Assembly (NCBI RefSeq): GCF_000384965.1
Contig: NZ_CM001844.1
Location: forward strand, 1,299,751 to 1,363,750
From: Bartonella bovis 91-4
GTDB taxonomy: Bacteria; Pseudomonadota; Alphaproteobacteria; Rhizobiales; Rhizobiaceae
Direction: 5' to 3'
Length of the DNA: 64,000 nucleotides
Position numbers and translations under genes: made by a program. The first letter of the stretch is position 1. Each line of letters opens with the position of its first letter. Positions 1-9,317 of this stretch are shown here, piece after piece. Below the pieces are notes generated by a model. The model was given only the letters and a program-made list of their open reading frames with translations, had not been told where the DNA came from and searched no databases.

Positions 1-6
1 CCCCCA

Positions 7-1518
7 TCATACTAGCACTCCCGTCCCTGCCATCACATACAACCCCGTCCCCTGTCCACTCGTCCCCTTAATCGTCGCCCCCATAATATTAGCCGTTGCC
101 CCACTCTGCACATGCACCCCCCAACTCCCGCTCCCACTCTCAAACGTAATCTCCCCCATATTTATATTCACCGTCCCCTTCTTAACCTCCACCCCCTTCT
201 CAACCTGTGAAATATTCACCCCCATCATCGTCATCTTCGTCCCATTCATAATCACCCCCTTACCCTTCACCCCACTCCCCTCTCCTGTAATCGTCACCTT
301 AGTCAACTCAGCACTCGCCCCATTCTCAACCCTCACCCCATAACTCCCAGCCCCCGTAAACGTCACCGTCCCCCCCATCATCTCCAACGTCCCAGCCTGC
401 ATATCCACCCCCTTCTTAACCCCCTCAATCGCCACCTTAGTCAACTCCACCGTCCCCGTTCCCCCCATCCCCTGCACCCCCGTCCCCTCCCCACTCCCCT
501 CAATCTTCCCCTCCATCATCTTCACCGTCGCCCCACTTCCTGACATACTTATCCCCGTCCCCCCATCCTTAACCGTAATCGTCGACTCCCCATTTATCTT
601 CACCGTCCCATTCTTCGCATTCACCCCCACCCTGAATCCTGAAACATTCACCATATTCAAAGTCATCTCCCTCCCATTCTGCATATCCACCCCCTTTCCC
701 GTACTCCCAGCCCCACTCCCCTTTCCCACAATATTCAACATCACCACACTCGCAGTCCCTCCATCCCCATCCATCTGTATCCCATCACCCTTTCCCTTAA
801 CAGTCATCGTCACCATCTTCCCCACTCCTATCACACTCGCCTCCCCACTCCCCTCAATCTTTATCCCCGCTTCACTGCCATTATTAAAAGTCACATCCTT
901 CATCAACCTCACCGTCCCCCCACCATTAATCCCCACCTCCATCCCATCAATCCCCGTCACCCCCTTCTCAAAAACAACCATCCCCCCCTTACTAACCTTC
1001 ACCTCCATCCCATCAAACCCCTTCAACACCCCATTCAACGTAACAGAAGAGTTTTCACCATCAACCACTATCTCCTTTTTTATCGTCACCCCATCAACAT
1101 CAACCTCCTGATTCAACGTCAGCTGTCCTTTATCAAGCACCTTAATCACTGGTAGACCACTCTTCCCCTTCCCATTGATAACCTTCAAACTCTTCATTAT
1201 CGTAATATTCGTCCCCGGCCCCGTTACCGTCACAGCAGCCTCCTCTCTAGAGTGCCTATTCATATCTATACTTATCTCACTACTACCACCCCTAGTACTA
1301 CTCAGTATCCTTGTCTCACCACTACTACACACAATCGGCCCAACAACATTATCAACAACTTTAACACCACCACCACTACCACTCCCACAATTTGGTGTTT
1401 GAGCATACGCCTTTGAAGTATGAGATGTTATAAGGGAAAGCCCAGCCATAAGAGCGGTTGAGACAACACATAAATAAACATGATGCTTAAAAACACAACG
1501 CATAACCATAACCCACAT
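7..1518 (-). CDS. Autotransporter passenger domain, apparently frameshifted at its 3' end
   Basis: This 503-residue reading frame starts with a signal peptide (about residues 1-40, ending SKAYAQ) and continues as a Gly-, Thr- and Met-rich run of degenerate repeats of the kind that fold into a beta-helix passenger of Bartonella type V secreted proteins. A GGGGA ribosome site lies just before the chosen ATG. No barrel is present: the frame stops at 7-9. If one G were added to the short G run at 20-22 (coding strand), the frame would continue with residues matching the repeat pattern (GSASMMG). The gene is therefore either a pseudogene or in an off state; the rest lies outside the window. Base use is extreme, with very few C on the coding strand. 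Family assignment is by composition and signal peptide only. Confidence 0.65.
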   Translation of the reverse strand: MWVMVMRCVFKHHVYLCVVSTALMAGLSLITSHTSKAYAQTPNCGSGSGGGVKVVDNVVGPIVCSSGETRILSSTRGGSSEISIDMNRHSREEAAVTVTGPGTNITIMKSLKVINGKGKSGLPVIKVLDKGQLTLNQEVDVDGVTIKKEIVVDGENSSVTLNGVLKGFDGMEVKVSKGGMVVFEKGVTGIDGMEVGINGGGTVRLMKDVTFNNGSEAGIKIEGSGEASVIGVGKMVTMTVKGKGDGIQMDGDGGTASVVMLNIVGKGSGAGSTGKGVDMQNGREMTLNMVNVSGFRVGVNAKNGTVKINGESTITVKDGGTGISMSGSGATVKMMEGKIEGSGEGTGVQGMGGTGTVELTKVAIEGVKKGVDMQAGTLEMMGGTVTFTGAGSYGVRVENGASAELTKVTITGEGSGVKGKGVIMNGTKMTMMGVNISQVEKGVEVKKGTVNINMGEITFESGSGSWGVHVQSGATANIMGATIKGTSGQGTGLYVMAGTGVLV

Positions 1519-1525
1519 GTTCCCC

Positions 1526-1544
1526 TTTAACCTGTCAGGTTAAA
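1526..1544. promoter_or_regulatory. Perfect 19-bp palindrome just upstream of the autotransporter ribosome site
   Basis: Nine-base arms (TTTAACCTG and CAGGTTAAA) surround a single central base. The palindrome abuts the GGGGA ribosome site of the leftmost autotransporter. It could be an operator for a dimeric regulator, or a hairpin in the mRNA that limits ribosome access. No regulator is known from the sequence. Confidence 0.45.
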
Positions 1545-2885
1545 AGAGACTAAACTATTCTAAAAAAAGAAAACTAAAACTAAACCATACTAAAATGGCT
1601 TAAAACCCCATAAAATCCTCCCAACTCTAACCCTTACCTAAAAACACCATACCCTAATATAAAACACTCTCAACACCCACAAAGCTAAAACACACATCTC
1701 CAAACAACAAACAAAACACACATAAAATCAAAACATCAAACAAAGCGCCTAGACCTTAAACCATGACCTAAACCCATAAACAAAAAAAAATCTCTAAAAC
1801 TAATAAATACGCTAAAATATACAAAATCTAAAACATATAAAAAACAAACACCTCTAAGCATTGAGAGAGTGTTTTCTGTTATACTTTTTTTAGCGGAATG
1901 CATTTTCGTGTTAAGAAATGATTGATTGGATAATGTTGTATTTGTGTCTTGTAAGAAGGAATTTGATTTGGTAAGGAAAATACTATATCCTACAATTAAG
2001 ATCTGAATGAATCTAAAAACTTATTACTCACCTATGGAGGCTCTATATTTATCTCTCATTTGATAAAGCAATCCATAGGTAGAACACTCAAGACTATAAT
2101 TTCCAACAGTTTCTTTGGCCAATTACGCTACGCAAGTACACTTCACAAATGAATGTGTTATCAAACAACGTTGTCCGAAAATCATGCCTATAGATAGCAA
2201 AAGCAGTTTTTTTTAGTCCCATAGTTACTTTAGCTTGTTTGATAGCACTGGAGAGATATTAAGCATTTTAGCTAAGAACTCTATAGATCCTGTCAAATTC
2301 TCCAATAAATTGAGAGTGTTCAAGAATGGTAGAATATAAAGTTTCAAGATTTAACTTGAGATGATATACTATTGTGAAAAGAATAGTACCTCAGTCTTTC
2401 TACGTGTATTTCTTCTCATTGCTATTTTATAGCAACTAAATTACGTTAATCATTGAGACATATTCAGATTTATTTGAACGCACTTTTGTTTGTTGGGGAA
2501 AAATCTGTTCTCTGATGATTTTTTCTACAATTTTATCCCACTAAAACTAAAGAAGCACACATACTTGAAATAGACGCTGTAGTATCCTTTACAAATGAGA
2601 TAGGGATTACACTTTATGTATAGCTTGTTTATAAGCTAAAATTAACTTCTTCTTATAACAATAATCAAAAAACTTCTTTCAAGATTGAAGAAATAATTGC
2701 TACATTTCCTTTTGAAAAAAATTATCAGCTTTAAGTATTTTAAAATTGTAGAATTTCTTTGTAAACTCACTGCTTATAACAAATGAGCGGACTTCCTTGA
2801 ATATAATAAGTTTTATTTAAAACGAATAATTGAAGATTGACGAAAATTTCTCAATATATTTTTACTAAACATGATGTTAAAATTT
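1545..2885. other. Gene-poor stretch between fliQ and the autotransporter
   Basis: About 1.3 kb without a convincing gene. The first 300 bases carry the same strand bias as the adjacent autotransporter (A and C rich on the plus strand, very few G), as if they were its long leader or promoter region. The rest is ordinary AT-rich DNA with many stops in all frames. In related flagellar clusters flhA and fliR are recalled to follow fliQ here; I see no remnant of them. Confidence 0.5.
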
Positions 2886-3152
2886 TCAAAATCCCGTTTC
2901 TATTCGATTATAAACTAATTGCGTGAACGCATAAATCTGCCCTCCGACAAATGGAGCTGTCAGCGCTAAAACTAAAAAAATAATAACGATTTTTGGAATA
3001 AATGTCAGAGTCATTTCCTGCACTTGTGTTAACGCCTGAAATAACGCAATAATAATCCCTATAGACATAGCAGCAAAAACTGCTGGACCACTTGCAATTA
3101 AAATAGTCCATATAGCAGCTGTTACTATATCAATAGCATCAGCTTCATTCAT
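2886..3152 (-). CDS. fliQ: FliQ, flagellar export gate subunit
   Basis: FliQ is a small inner-membrane subunit of the flagellar type III export gate and joins FliP and FliR in the helical pore. The 88-residue length is normal for the family. Two membrane segments are visible (about residues 15-39 and 53-75), separated by the family motif TQVQEMTLTFIPK. The start overlaps the end of flgD by four bases, so it is the last gene of the flgE-to-fliQ series on this strand. In related genomes flhA is recalled as the next gene; here there is no gene for more than 1.3 kb. Confidence 0.95.
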   Translation of the reverse strand: MNEADAIDIVTAAIWTILIASGPAVFAAMSIGIIIALFQALTQVQEMTLTFIPKIVIIFLVLALTAPFVGGQIYAFTQLVYNRIETGF

Positions 3153-3628
3153 ACTTCAACTTCAGCCTCAACAGGATCTGAATCAGGTTTGCTACCCATA
3201 ACCGTAACACCCGGACCGATAAGCACTTTTTCACCATTATCTAATGTTGCAACCATACCATCACTGTAGATAGCAACGGATTCAACATATCCTTCAATTA
3301 TCTCGCCATCAGAATCCTCAAATTGAATATATTTCCCAACATATCCTTCTGCTCCATTAATGGAAGCATTTGAAAGTATCTGATCAAGTTTACCATTTGT
3401 CTTTATAGTTTGTTCAACAACTGAAAAACTTGCCAATTGTGCTACAAATTCTGTCGAATCCATAGGATTGGTTGGATCTTGATTGTTCATCTGTGCTATC
3501 AATAATTTCACAAATGTATCAAAATCTGTTTCTTTCTTAGCTTCAAAAACGTCTAGTTTTCCGCTATCTCTGCTGTCTCTGCGAAGCAAACTTTCAAGAC
3601 TACCACTACCAACCACACCTAGTGTCAT
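3149..3628 (-). CDS. flgD: FlgD, hook cap / hook assembly scaffold
   Basis: FlgD caps the growing hook and is needed for FlgE polymerisation. The conserved N-terminal part is clear: DFDTFVKLLIAQMNNQDP followed by NPMDSTEFVAQLA (about residues 35-66 of 159). The C-terminal half (QFEDSDGEIIEG and onward) fits the Tudor/Fn3-like region but is short. I chose the ATG at 3628, one base after the flbT stop (TGATATG) and preceded by AGAGAGGTG, rather than an upstream in-frame start that would run into flbT. Overlap with fliQ downstream indicates translational coupling. Confidence 0.92.
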   Translation of the reverse strand: MTLGVVGSGSLESLLRRDSRDSGKLDVFEAKKETDFDTFVKLLIAQMNNQDPTNPMDSTEFVAQLASFSVVEQTIKTNGKLDQILSNASINGAEGYVGKYIQFEDSDGEIIEGYVESVAIYSDGMVATLDNGEKVLIGPGVTVMGSKPDSDPVEAEVEV

Positions 3629-3629
3629 A

Positions 3630-4061
3630 TCACACCTCTCTAACCTGTCCAACTTCTTTTGCGCTTGCATTTGTTAAAGGCATTTTTTCCATAATTTGCG
3701 CTTCTCTTGGAAATAAACCACGAATAATCTTTAATACTTCAAAAATTTTATTTTGCTCGGTTAAATAGATACATTCTTTCAACCCTTCCAAAAGATCACT
3801 ATCTGTAAAAGTTTGAAGCAACTTTTTTAACAATCCAACAAAAACTGCCAATGCTTGTTCAGCTTCTCCTGGATTAATCAACATAAGTTGAGCAGAAAAA
3901 TAAAGTTGTTTAAGTGGCGTGTCAGTATCTTCCACTTGCAAAACATGTCCCTCTAAAAGAAAAGTTGCATCATTGAGCAATTCAAAAGTCACTTTACGAT
4001 CTACACGTAAAACTGCTCCATTAAGAAAAATTTTTTCATTCGGCTTTAATGTCAAATACAT
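3630..4061 (-). CDS. flbT: FlbT, post-transcriptional regulator of flagellin
   Basis: FlbT in Caulobacter binds the flagellin mRNA leader and promotes its decay until the hook is finished; in some Rhizobiales it acts positively. The 143-residue protein matches the family (MYLTLKPNEKIFLNGAVLR at the start, LLEGHVLQ, RGLFPREAQI). The ATG at 4061 has a strong GAGGAGG site; an upstream GTG would place the ribosome site inside the gene. It follows flaF closely and precedes flgD, the standard Rhizobiales order. A hairpin in the flagellin leader at 26694-26714 is a possible target. Confidence 0.93.
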   Translation of the reverse strand: MYLTLKPNEKIFLNGAVLRVDRKVTFELLNDATFLLEGHVLQVEDTDTPLKQLYFSAQLMLINPGEAEQALAVFVGLLKKLLQTFTDSDLLEGLKECIYLTEQNKIFEVLKIIRGLFPREAQIMEKMPLTNASAKEVGQVREV

Positions 4062-4072
4062 TGATTGCCTCC

Positions 4073-4444
4073 TCACTCACACATCTCTGGATTAGCAGAA
4101 AGACCATCGCGGATAGATTCAGAAATCTCAACGAGAACATCAAAATCAGCAACTTCCCCTTCATTTAATTTCTGAATTTCCTTTAAAATAAAAAAACCAA
4201 TAGAAATCAGAGATGCCTTTAATTCTGGTGGTAAAGCATTTTCTGCCTGTCCGAGATCTTCAATAAGAATGATCCAAAGCTTTTGAGAAAACTGAAATGC
4301 CTCATTAGCCTCATATGAACCAGGGCCTTTTGCTTTTGCATCCAAAAGAAGTTTAATGCAACGGTCAAACAAAGACCGTTCACGCTCACGCGCACTTATT
4401 GCATCATCTTCCATGACATCTTCGTATCGCATTTGATACATCAA
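4073..4444 (-). CDS. flaF: FlaF, flagellin synthesis regulator
   Basis: FlaF is an alphaproteobacterial partner of FlbT, needed for flagellin synthesis or export. The 123-residue protein has the typical mixed helical composition and conserved stretches (RERERSLFDRCIKLLLDAK and LWIILIEDLGQAENALPPELKASLI in two parts, about residues 20-38 and 56-80). It lies between flgL and flbT in the usual flgE-flgK-flgL-flaF-flbT-flgD order. The codons ATG ATG at the start leave a one-codon uncertainty. No membrane segment or signal peptide is seen, consistent with a cytoplasmic regulator. Confidence 0.92.
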   Translation of the reverse strand: MMYQMRYEDVMEDDAISARERERSLFDRCIKLLLDAKAKGPGSYEANEAFQFSQKLWIILIEDLGQAENALPPELKASLISIGFFILKEIQKLNEGEVADFDVLVEISESIRDGLSANPEMCE

Positions 4445-4460
4445 ATAACTATACCTTAAT

Positions 4461-5543
4461 TTATTTTAAATAATTAATAAGACTTAACTGGTTTATCCGA
4501 GCTGTTAAAGTATAAGAAAGATTTAACATCGCTTCTAACGCTTGAATTCTCTGAACAGCCTCCGTTGTATCAACACCAATCAAATCAATCTTTGCATTCA
4601 TAAGAAGATTTGTCTGAATCTCAATTCGTTGTGTAGCCGTTTTCACTCTTGCTTCAGCACTCCCTAGTCTGGAAGCTGTAACAATAATTTCATTAACAGA
4701 ACTACCTGTAGCTGTTTGATCAGTAGAAGTTCGCGCCCTTGAATATAGACTTTCTTGTGCATCTTTTGATAAGCCAATATCACCAAATTCTGCCACTAAA
4801 ATCATACTTTTCATGGCATCGCGAAATCCTTTTTCATTAGCACTCGCTGCAATATTAACTGTTTCACCATTCGACGAAATACGCTTCTCAATAGAACCGT
4901 CTTGAGCGTTTGAGAAAATTTTGGTAAAATTTTCTTCATCAAACAAGCTACTAAACGGCCCATCAATAAATTCTTCCATCTCCTCACTGGTAAGATCTTC
5001 CGGTTTTCTATCACCTAGAAATTCATCAAATGTGTCTCTTACGACTTTACTAGGCCCTGTTTCACCACCAACTGTATAAAAGTTTAACGGCGGTTCACTA
5101 GTATTAGTCCCACCAAATACATATTCACCATTATAATTGGTATTTAAAGCAGAAATAAATGCACTCAAAGAATCTTGCGCAACAGCTTGTACCACAGACG
5201 GTGCTGTATTTCCCGGATCGCTCACAAGCATATTATTAAAAAGAGTCAATGCACCTGGTGCAGTTTCTTCATCACCTGACGCAATCAAACTTTGTATCGC
5301 AGCTTGCATAGATGACATTCTTAACATCACCAATTTATTGGTATCACTAAAGCCTTCAAGATAACTCATCTGGCTTTCAATATTTACCAAGCGTCCTGTT
5401 TTGCGCCCTAATGTAAGACCTGGATCATACAGTTTTCCGGTAGCCGCTTCATAGCTTGCTTGCATTAACTCAGACTGCCCATTAGCAATTACATCACGCC
5501 GTGCATTACTTAAAACATATGTTGAAACTGATGGAACTCTCAT
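4461..5543 (-). CDS. flgL: FlgL, hook-filament junction protein
   Basis: FlgL (HAP3) forms the junction between hook and filament. The 360-residue protein has flagellin-like ends: an N-terminal helical part (RVPSVSTYVLSNARRDVI) and a C-terminal coiled coil ending in LNLSYTLTARINQLSLINYL. The centre carries the FlgL-type NTNYNGEYVFGGTNT motif near residue 140. It sits seven bases after flgK, and flaF follows. It is secreted by the flagellar export apparatus without a cleavable signal peptide, and none is seen. Confidence 0.93.
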   Translation of the reverse strand: MRVPSVSTYVLSNARRDVIANGQSELMQASYEAATGKLYDPGLTLGRKTGRLVNIESQMSYLEGFSDTNKLVMLRMSSMQAAIQSLIASGDEETAPGALTLFNNMLVSDPGNTAPSVVQAVAQDSLSAFISALNTNYNGEYVFGGTNTSEPPLNFYTVGGETGPSKVVRDTFDEFLGDRKPEDLTSEEMEEFIDGPFSSLFDEENFTKIFSNAQDGSIEKRISSNGETVNIAASANEKGFRDAMKSMILVAEFGDIGLSKDAQESLYSRARTSTDQTATGSSVNEIIVTASRLGSAEARVKTATQRIEIQTNLLMNAKIDLIGVDTTEAVQRIQALEAMLNLSYTLTARINQLSLINYLK

Positions 5544-5550
5544 TTCATAC

Positions 5551-6921
5551 CTACCGAATTGCTATCATAAGATCGTCTAACATTTTACCAACGGTACTGA
5601 TAATACGCGTGGTGGCTGTATACGTCTGTTCTAATTGTAACATTAATACCATTTCATCATCTATATTTACACCCGTTCCGTTGGATAATGCTTCAGATGC
5701 ATGTAAAAGCATTGTGCTATGATATTTTGCGTCTTTATTCGCATCTGAACGTAATCCTTCAAGCCAACCGATTGAATTTCTACTAAAATCCATAATAGAT
5801 TGTTCGGGAGACAAACCAGTATCTGCTCCAAATAACCGCTTTTGATCAAAAGCATCCACTAACGATTGAAGATCCTCACCAAAATGTTCTGGTCCACCAC
5901 CTTCTGTATTACTATCAAATATAGAATTAAGCCGTATTCGCCCTGACAAACCCTCAATAGGACCAATGACGCCATCTGGTTGATCACCATCTAAAAACAA
6001 GGAAGGAGGTCCTGGAAACATTTGCATTAAAGCATTTGCCATTTCATCCAACTGTTTTTGATATTGTGGCGCTATTTCATCACGTATCCTCAATAATCCA
6101 CCAAGATTGCCACCCCCATTGGGGTCGACAAAAGATGGATGACCTAATGGCACACCATCAACAAAAACTTGCTTTCCCACAGCACCAGCTGGCAAAGAAT
6201 TGCTCGATTGAAATGTTACCTCTCGTGGGGTCTTATCATATAAAGTACTACCATCCATACCATAAATGGTCATACTCCCATCAGAATGATACACTGTATT
6301 GATACCAATTTCTTGAGATAAAGCCTTTAAAACCGCATCTCTTTGATCCATATAGACGCTATCATCCCGCCCCGCGTTTCTTTCTCGAACCACATGCTGA
6401 TCAAGATCATGAAACTGTCGCAATAAATCATTAATATGATCAACAGAATCCTGAATGTCGCTATCCGCATCATTGCGTAGTTTTTCAATTTCACGATTAC
6501 CTTCATTTAAACTATAAGCCAGATCACGTGCACGATCAACAGCTGCATCTCCTGCAGCACGGTGCTGTGGATCATTGGCGTAAATTTGTAATGCTTTTTG
6601 AAAATCGCTAAGTAATTGTGAAGGTGCCCGTGAAAACTCATCCACCCCATAAATGTTAGACAAACGATTAAGCCCGTTAGCGACACTGCCAGCAACAGCA
6701 GCTTGACTCGATTTGACCAAATAATTATTCAATAAATGGACATCACCGTCACGACGAACCATAAGATGAATAGCACCTCTCGGTCCTGATTCTATATATG
6801 AAGTTCGTCGGACATAGTTTGGGTCTTGAGCGCCAACTACATTTTGCGAAACAATACTCAATTGGCCTGTAGTTGCCTTGAGAGAGTTTCGTGCTGTATT
6901 AATTGTCGAATTAAATGCCAT
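5551..6921 (-). CDS. flgK: FlgK, hook-filament junction protein
   Basis: FlgK (HAP1) is the first junction protein on the hook tip. The 456-residue protein has the family's N-terminal D0 part (NTARNSLKATTGQLSIVSQNV, about residues 8-28), a YMDQRDAVLKALSQEIGI stretch near residue 190 and a C-terminal helix (MLQLEQTYTATTRIIST). Length is on the short side for FlgK but usual for Rhizobiales. It lies between flgE and flgL with small gaps, so all three structural genes of the distal hook are probably co-transcribed. Confidence 0.94.
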   Translation of the reverse strand: MAFNSTINTARNSLKATTGQLSIVSQNVVGAQDPNYVRRTSYIESGPRGAIHLMVRRDGDVHLLNNYLVKSSQAAVAGSVANGLNRLSNIYGVDEFSRAPSQLLSDFQKALQIYANDPQHRAAGDAAVDRARDLAYSLNEGNREIEKLRNDADSDIQDSVDHINDLLRQFHDLDQHVVRERNAGRDDSVYMDQRDAVLKALSQEIGINTVYHSDGSMTIYGMDGSTLYDKTPREVTFQSSNSLPAGAVGKQVFVDGVPLGHPSFVDPNGGGNLGGLLRIRDEIAPQYQKQLDEMANALMQMFPGPPSLFLDGDQPDGVIGPIEGLSGRIRLNSIFDSNTEGGGPEHFGEDLQSLVDAFDQKRLFGADTGLSPEQSIMDFSRNSIGWLEGLRSDANKDAKYHSTMLLHASEALSNGTGVNIDDEMVLMLQLEQTYTATTRIISTVGKMLDDLMIAIR

Positions 6922-6951
6922 AATTTGAAATCCCTTTAAATTTTATCTAAA

Positions 6952-8166
6952 TTATCGTTTCAAATTAACAATAACATCCATTAATTCAGAACCCGTTTGA
7001 AAGACTTTGGAGTTAGCCGTATAACTACGTTGAGCCTCAATCATGTCTGTTAATTCATCGCTCATCTCAACGTTTGAATCTTCAAGATAGCCTGAGTACA
7101 ACGAACCAAATACACCGTCTCCAGGACGTCCCATCATTTGACCTCCTGTACGACTATTAACTCCAAAAACAGAGCCACTTAAAACAGTCAAACTTTCTGG
7201 CGACGTTACAGTGGTCATACCTACATATCCTACAACACGCATCTGATGATTAGTATATCTTACCTCAATCTCACCATTGCGACCAAAAGTAAAACCATCA
7301 AAAGCACCAGATTCCATACCATCTGCTTCAATTTCGAAGGCAGATAAATTACCAACTTGTGTAACCAAAGAGTCTTTTCCTACCCCACCCATGTTCACAT
7401 CGACTTCAAAAGTACCATTTGCTCCATCACTTTCTGGCAGTGTTAATTTAAAATCGTCTACAGGGTCTTTAAGATTGCCATCTTTATCAAAAACCAAATT
7501 CGTAGTACCAACCTGCTCATCTCCGACATAGGCATCAACTGTCCATTCATTGTCATCAGTTTTACGCATATAGAATTCAACCTGAACCTGCTTACCTTGG
7601 CTATCATACGTGGTTACAGATTTTTTATGATTATAACTTTCAGGATCACTGGGATCAATATCTCCCCCTGGAGGATCCAAAACCATTGCACTGGCATCAA
7701 AATTTACCTTAAAATCAATTTTCGTCGTAACCTCAGGACCAAATAAATCAGTCGGACCACCTTTAATTTGAATTCTTTGTCCATCCTCATCTAAAAGATA
7801 ATGACCAGTTACATTACGAACATATCCATCCTTATCACGAGAAAAAGAGCCTGCACGCGTTAAATACTCTACTCCGTTTTCATCTGCGACACGAAAAAAG
7901 CCATTACCATCAATCATCACATCACCCATCCGGCCTGTTGCACGCGCCGGACCACTAATGGAAATATCATGACCAACATGACTCCTCACTCCACCAGGAA
8001 CATAAGCATAATCTCCAGAGGGTACTACATAATTAGAAAATTGGACATCTGTACGTTTATATCCAATCGTGTTAGCATTAGCGACATTTTCTGCCACACC
8101 AGAAAGGCGTGTCCCTTGAGCGTTCATACCTGAAACACCCGTACGCATCATTCCATAAATACTCAT
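6952..8166 (-). CDS. flgE: FlgE, flagellar hook protein
   Basis: FlgE polymerises into the hook. The 404-residue protein begins with the rod/hook family signature (GVSGMNAQGTRLSGVAENVA, then NANTIGYKR, about residues 10-38) and ends with the conserved helix (MIEAQRSYTANSKVFQTGSE). The middle region carries the D1/D2 hook domains. It is the first gene of the flgE-flgK-flgL-flaF-flbT-flgD-fliQ series; 221 bases separate it from ftcR, leaving room for a promoter that FtcR may control, as in Brucella where FtcR activates flgE. Confidence 0.95.
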   Translation of the reverse strand: MSIYGMMRTGVSGMNAQGTRLSGVAENVANANTIGYKRTDVQFSNYVVPSGDYAYVPGGVRSHVGHDISISGPARATGRMGDVMIDGNGFFRVADENGVEYLTRAGSFSRDKDGYVRNVTGHYLLDEDGQRIQIKGGPTDLFGPEVTTKIDFKVNFDASAMVLDPPGGDIDPSDPESYNHKKSVTTYDSQGKQVQVEFYMRKTDDNEWTVDAYVGDEQVGTTNLVFDKDGNLKDPVDDFKLTLPESDGANGTFEVDVNMGGVGKDSLVTQVGNLSAFEIEADGMESGAFDGFTFGRNGEIEVRYTNHQMRVVGYVGMTTVTSPESLTVLSGSVFGVNSRTGGQMMGRPGDGVFGSLYSGYLEDSNVEMSDELTDMIEAQRSYTANSKVFQTGSELMDVIVNLKR

Positions 8167-8387
8167 ATTATCTCCTGTTAGTGTGAGCCTATTATGTTAT
8201 CATAAGCAGGCTTTCTTGCGCGAAACTTTTGCTTAATGTTTCTATCAATAATAAAATGATCTTAAAAAAGACACATTTTATAAATAGCTTTACGTTTGAT
8301 ATAAGAGAGAGCGCAATTGTAAGCGCTAAGTGTAATGTATTTTAAGAAAAAAAGTGGAAAACTAGGAAAGTGGGGTATTAAGAAACA

Positions 8388-9074
8388 TTAATCTTTAACT
8401 ACTAAGCTATATCCAAGAAAACGTTTCGAATCGATGATATCATAGCCAATTTTTAATTTCAGTTTTTTGCGAAGTTTACTAATATGACTTTCAACAACAT
8501 TTTCTTCGATAACGTCGTCAAAGACTCCATAGATAGCATTGAAGATTTGTGTTTTATTAACACGTTTGCCATAGTTTGCTGTAAGATACTCGAGAATACG
8601 TCTTTCTCGGCGTGGAAGAGGAAAGTCTACACCGTTAATGCGTGGATCGCGCCCATCATTAAAGACGCTAATAGGTCCAATTTTTGTTGTAGCGTTAGTG
8701 TTGCGGATATTATTTCCGGTGCGTCGGCGAATAGCGGCGATGCGTGCTAGAATTTCGCGTACATGTATTGGTTTGCGTAAAACATCATCAATACCAGCTT
8801 GAAAGAGTTCTATTGTATGATCGAGAGTATTTGTTTCTGTCATAGCTAAAATAGGTGCAGCGCTATACGTGCGGATTTCTTTAGGAAGCTCAATTTGATT
8901 TTTGCATTTTCCTAAAAGAACTGCTTCAATTGATTCTACTTCATGTTCCGGAGCTGTCGAAATCCATTCACTAAAATCTGAAGGAAAAAGACCTGTTGTA
9001 GCTACTCCTTCTCGAGCGAATAGTGTAGAATAGCCATCCGTCACTAATTTACGGTCATCTACTACAACTATCAT
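8388..9074 (-). CDS. ftcR: FtcR, flagellar transcriptional activator (response regulator type)
   Basis: FtcR of Brucella (Rem in Sinorhizobium) is an orphan response regulator that drives flagellar genes. The protein has a receiver-like N-terminal half ([50 protein letters not shown]) and an OmpR-type winged-helix C-terminal half ([31 protein letters not shown]). The usual phosphorylated Asp region reads EAVLLGK, so phosphorylation may not occur, as known for this family. The ATG at 9074 gives 228 residues and the expected MIVVVDD start; an upstream TTG is less likely. It lies between flgE and the transglycosylase gene. Confidence 0.92.
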   Translation of the reverse strand: MIVVVDDRKLVTDGYSTLFAREGVATTGLFPSDFSEWISTAPEHEVESIEAVLLGKCKNQIELPKEIRTYSAAPILAMTETNTLDHTIELFQAGIDDVLRKPIHVREILARIAAIRRRTGNNIRNTNATTKIGPISVFNDGRDPRINGVDFPLPRRERRILEYLTANYGKRVNKTQIFNAIYGVFDDVIEENVVESHISKLRKKLKLKIGYDIIDSKRFLGYSLVVKD

Positions 9075-9317
9075 GTGCTTCTCACTCAAATAATTTAATT
9101 TAATTTAAAATCTACTTGCGGAAAAATTTAAATCTTAACAAAAAGTTATAATTTCATCTTTTAAAATACAAGTTATTTTTCTAACTTATACTATATAAAT
9201 CAATAATTTACTATTTATGATTGTTTTGTTAATTTAACTGCGCAACCTGTGATTGTTTGGTGTATATAAAAATGTTCAAAAATGAAACATCCTGCCATTT
9301 TTTTTTCAAAAAATGAT

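Noticed and set aside
1175-1402. 75-residue plus-strand frame rich in Leu, Ile and Pro
   Set aside because: It is antisense to the signal and passenger part of the autotransporter and owes its existence to the strand bias there.
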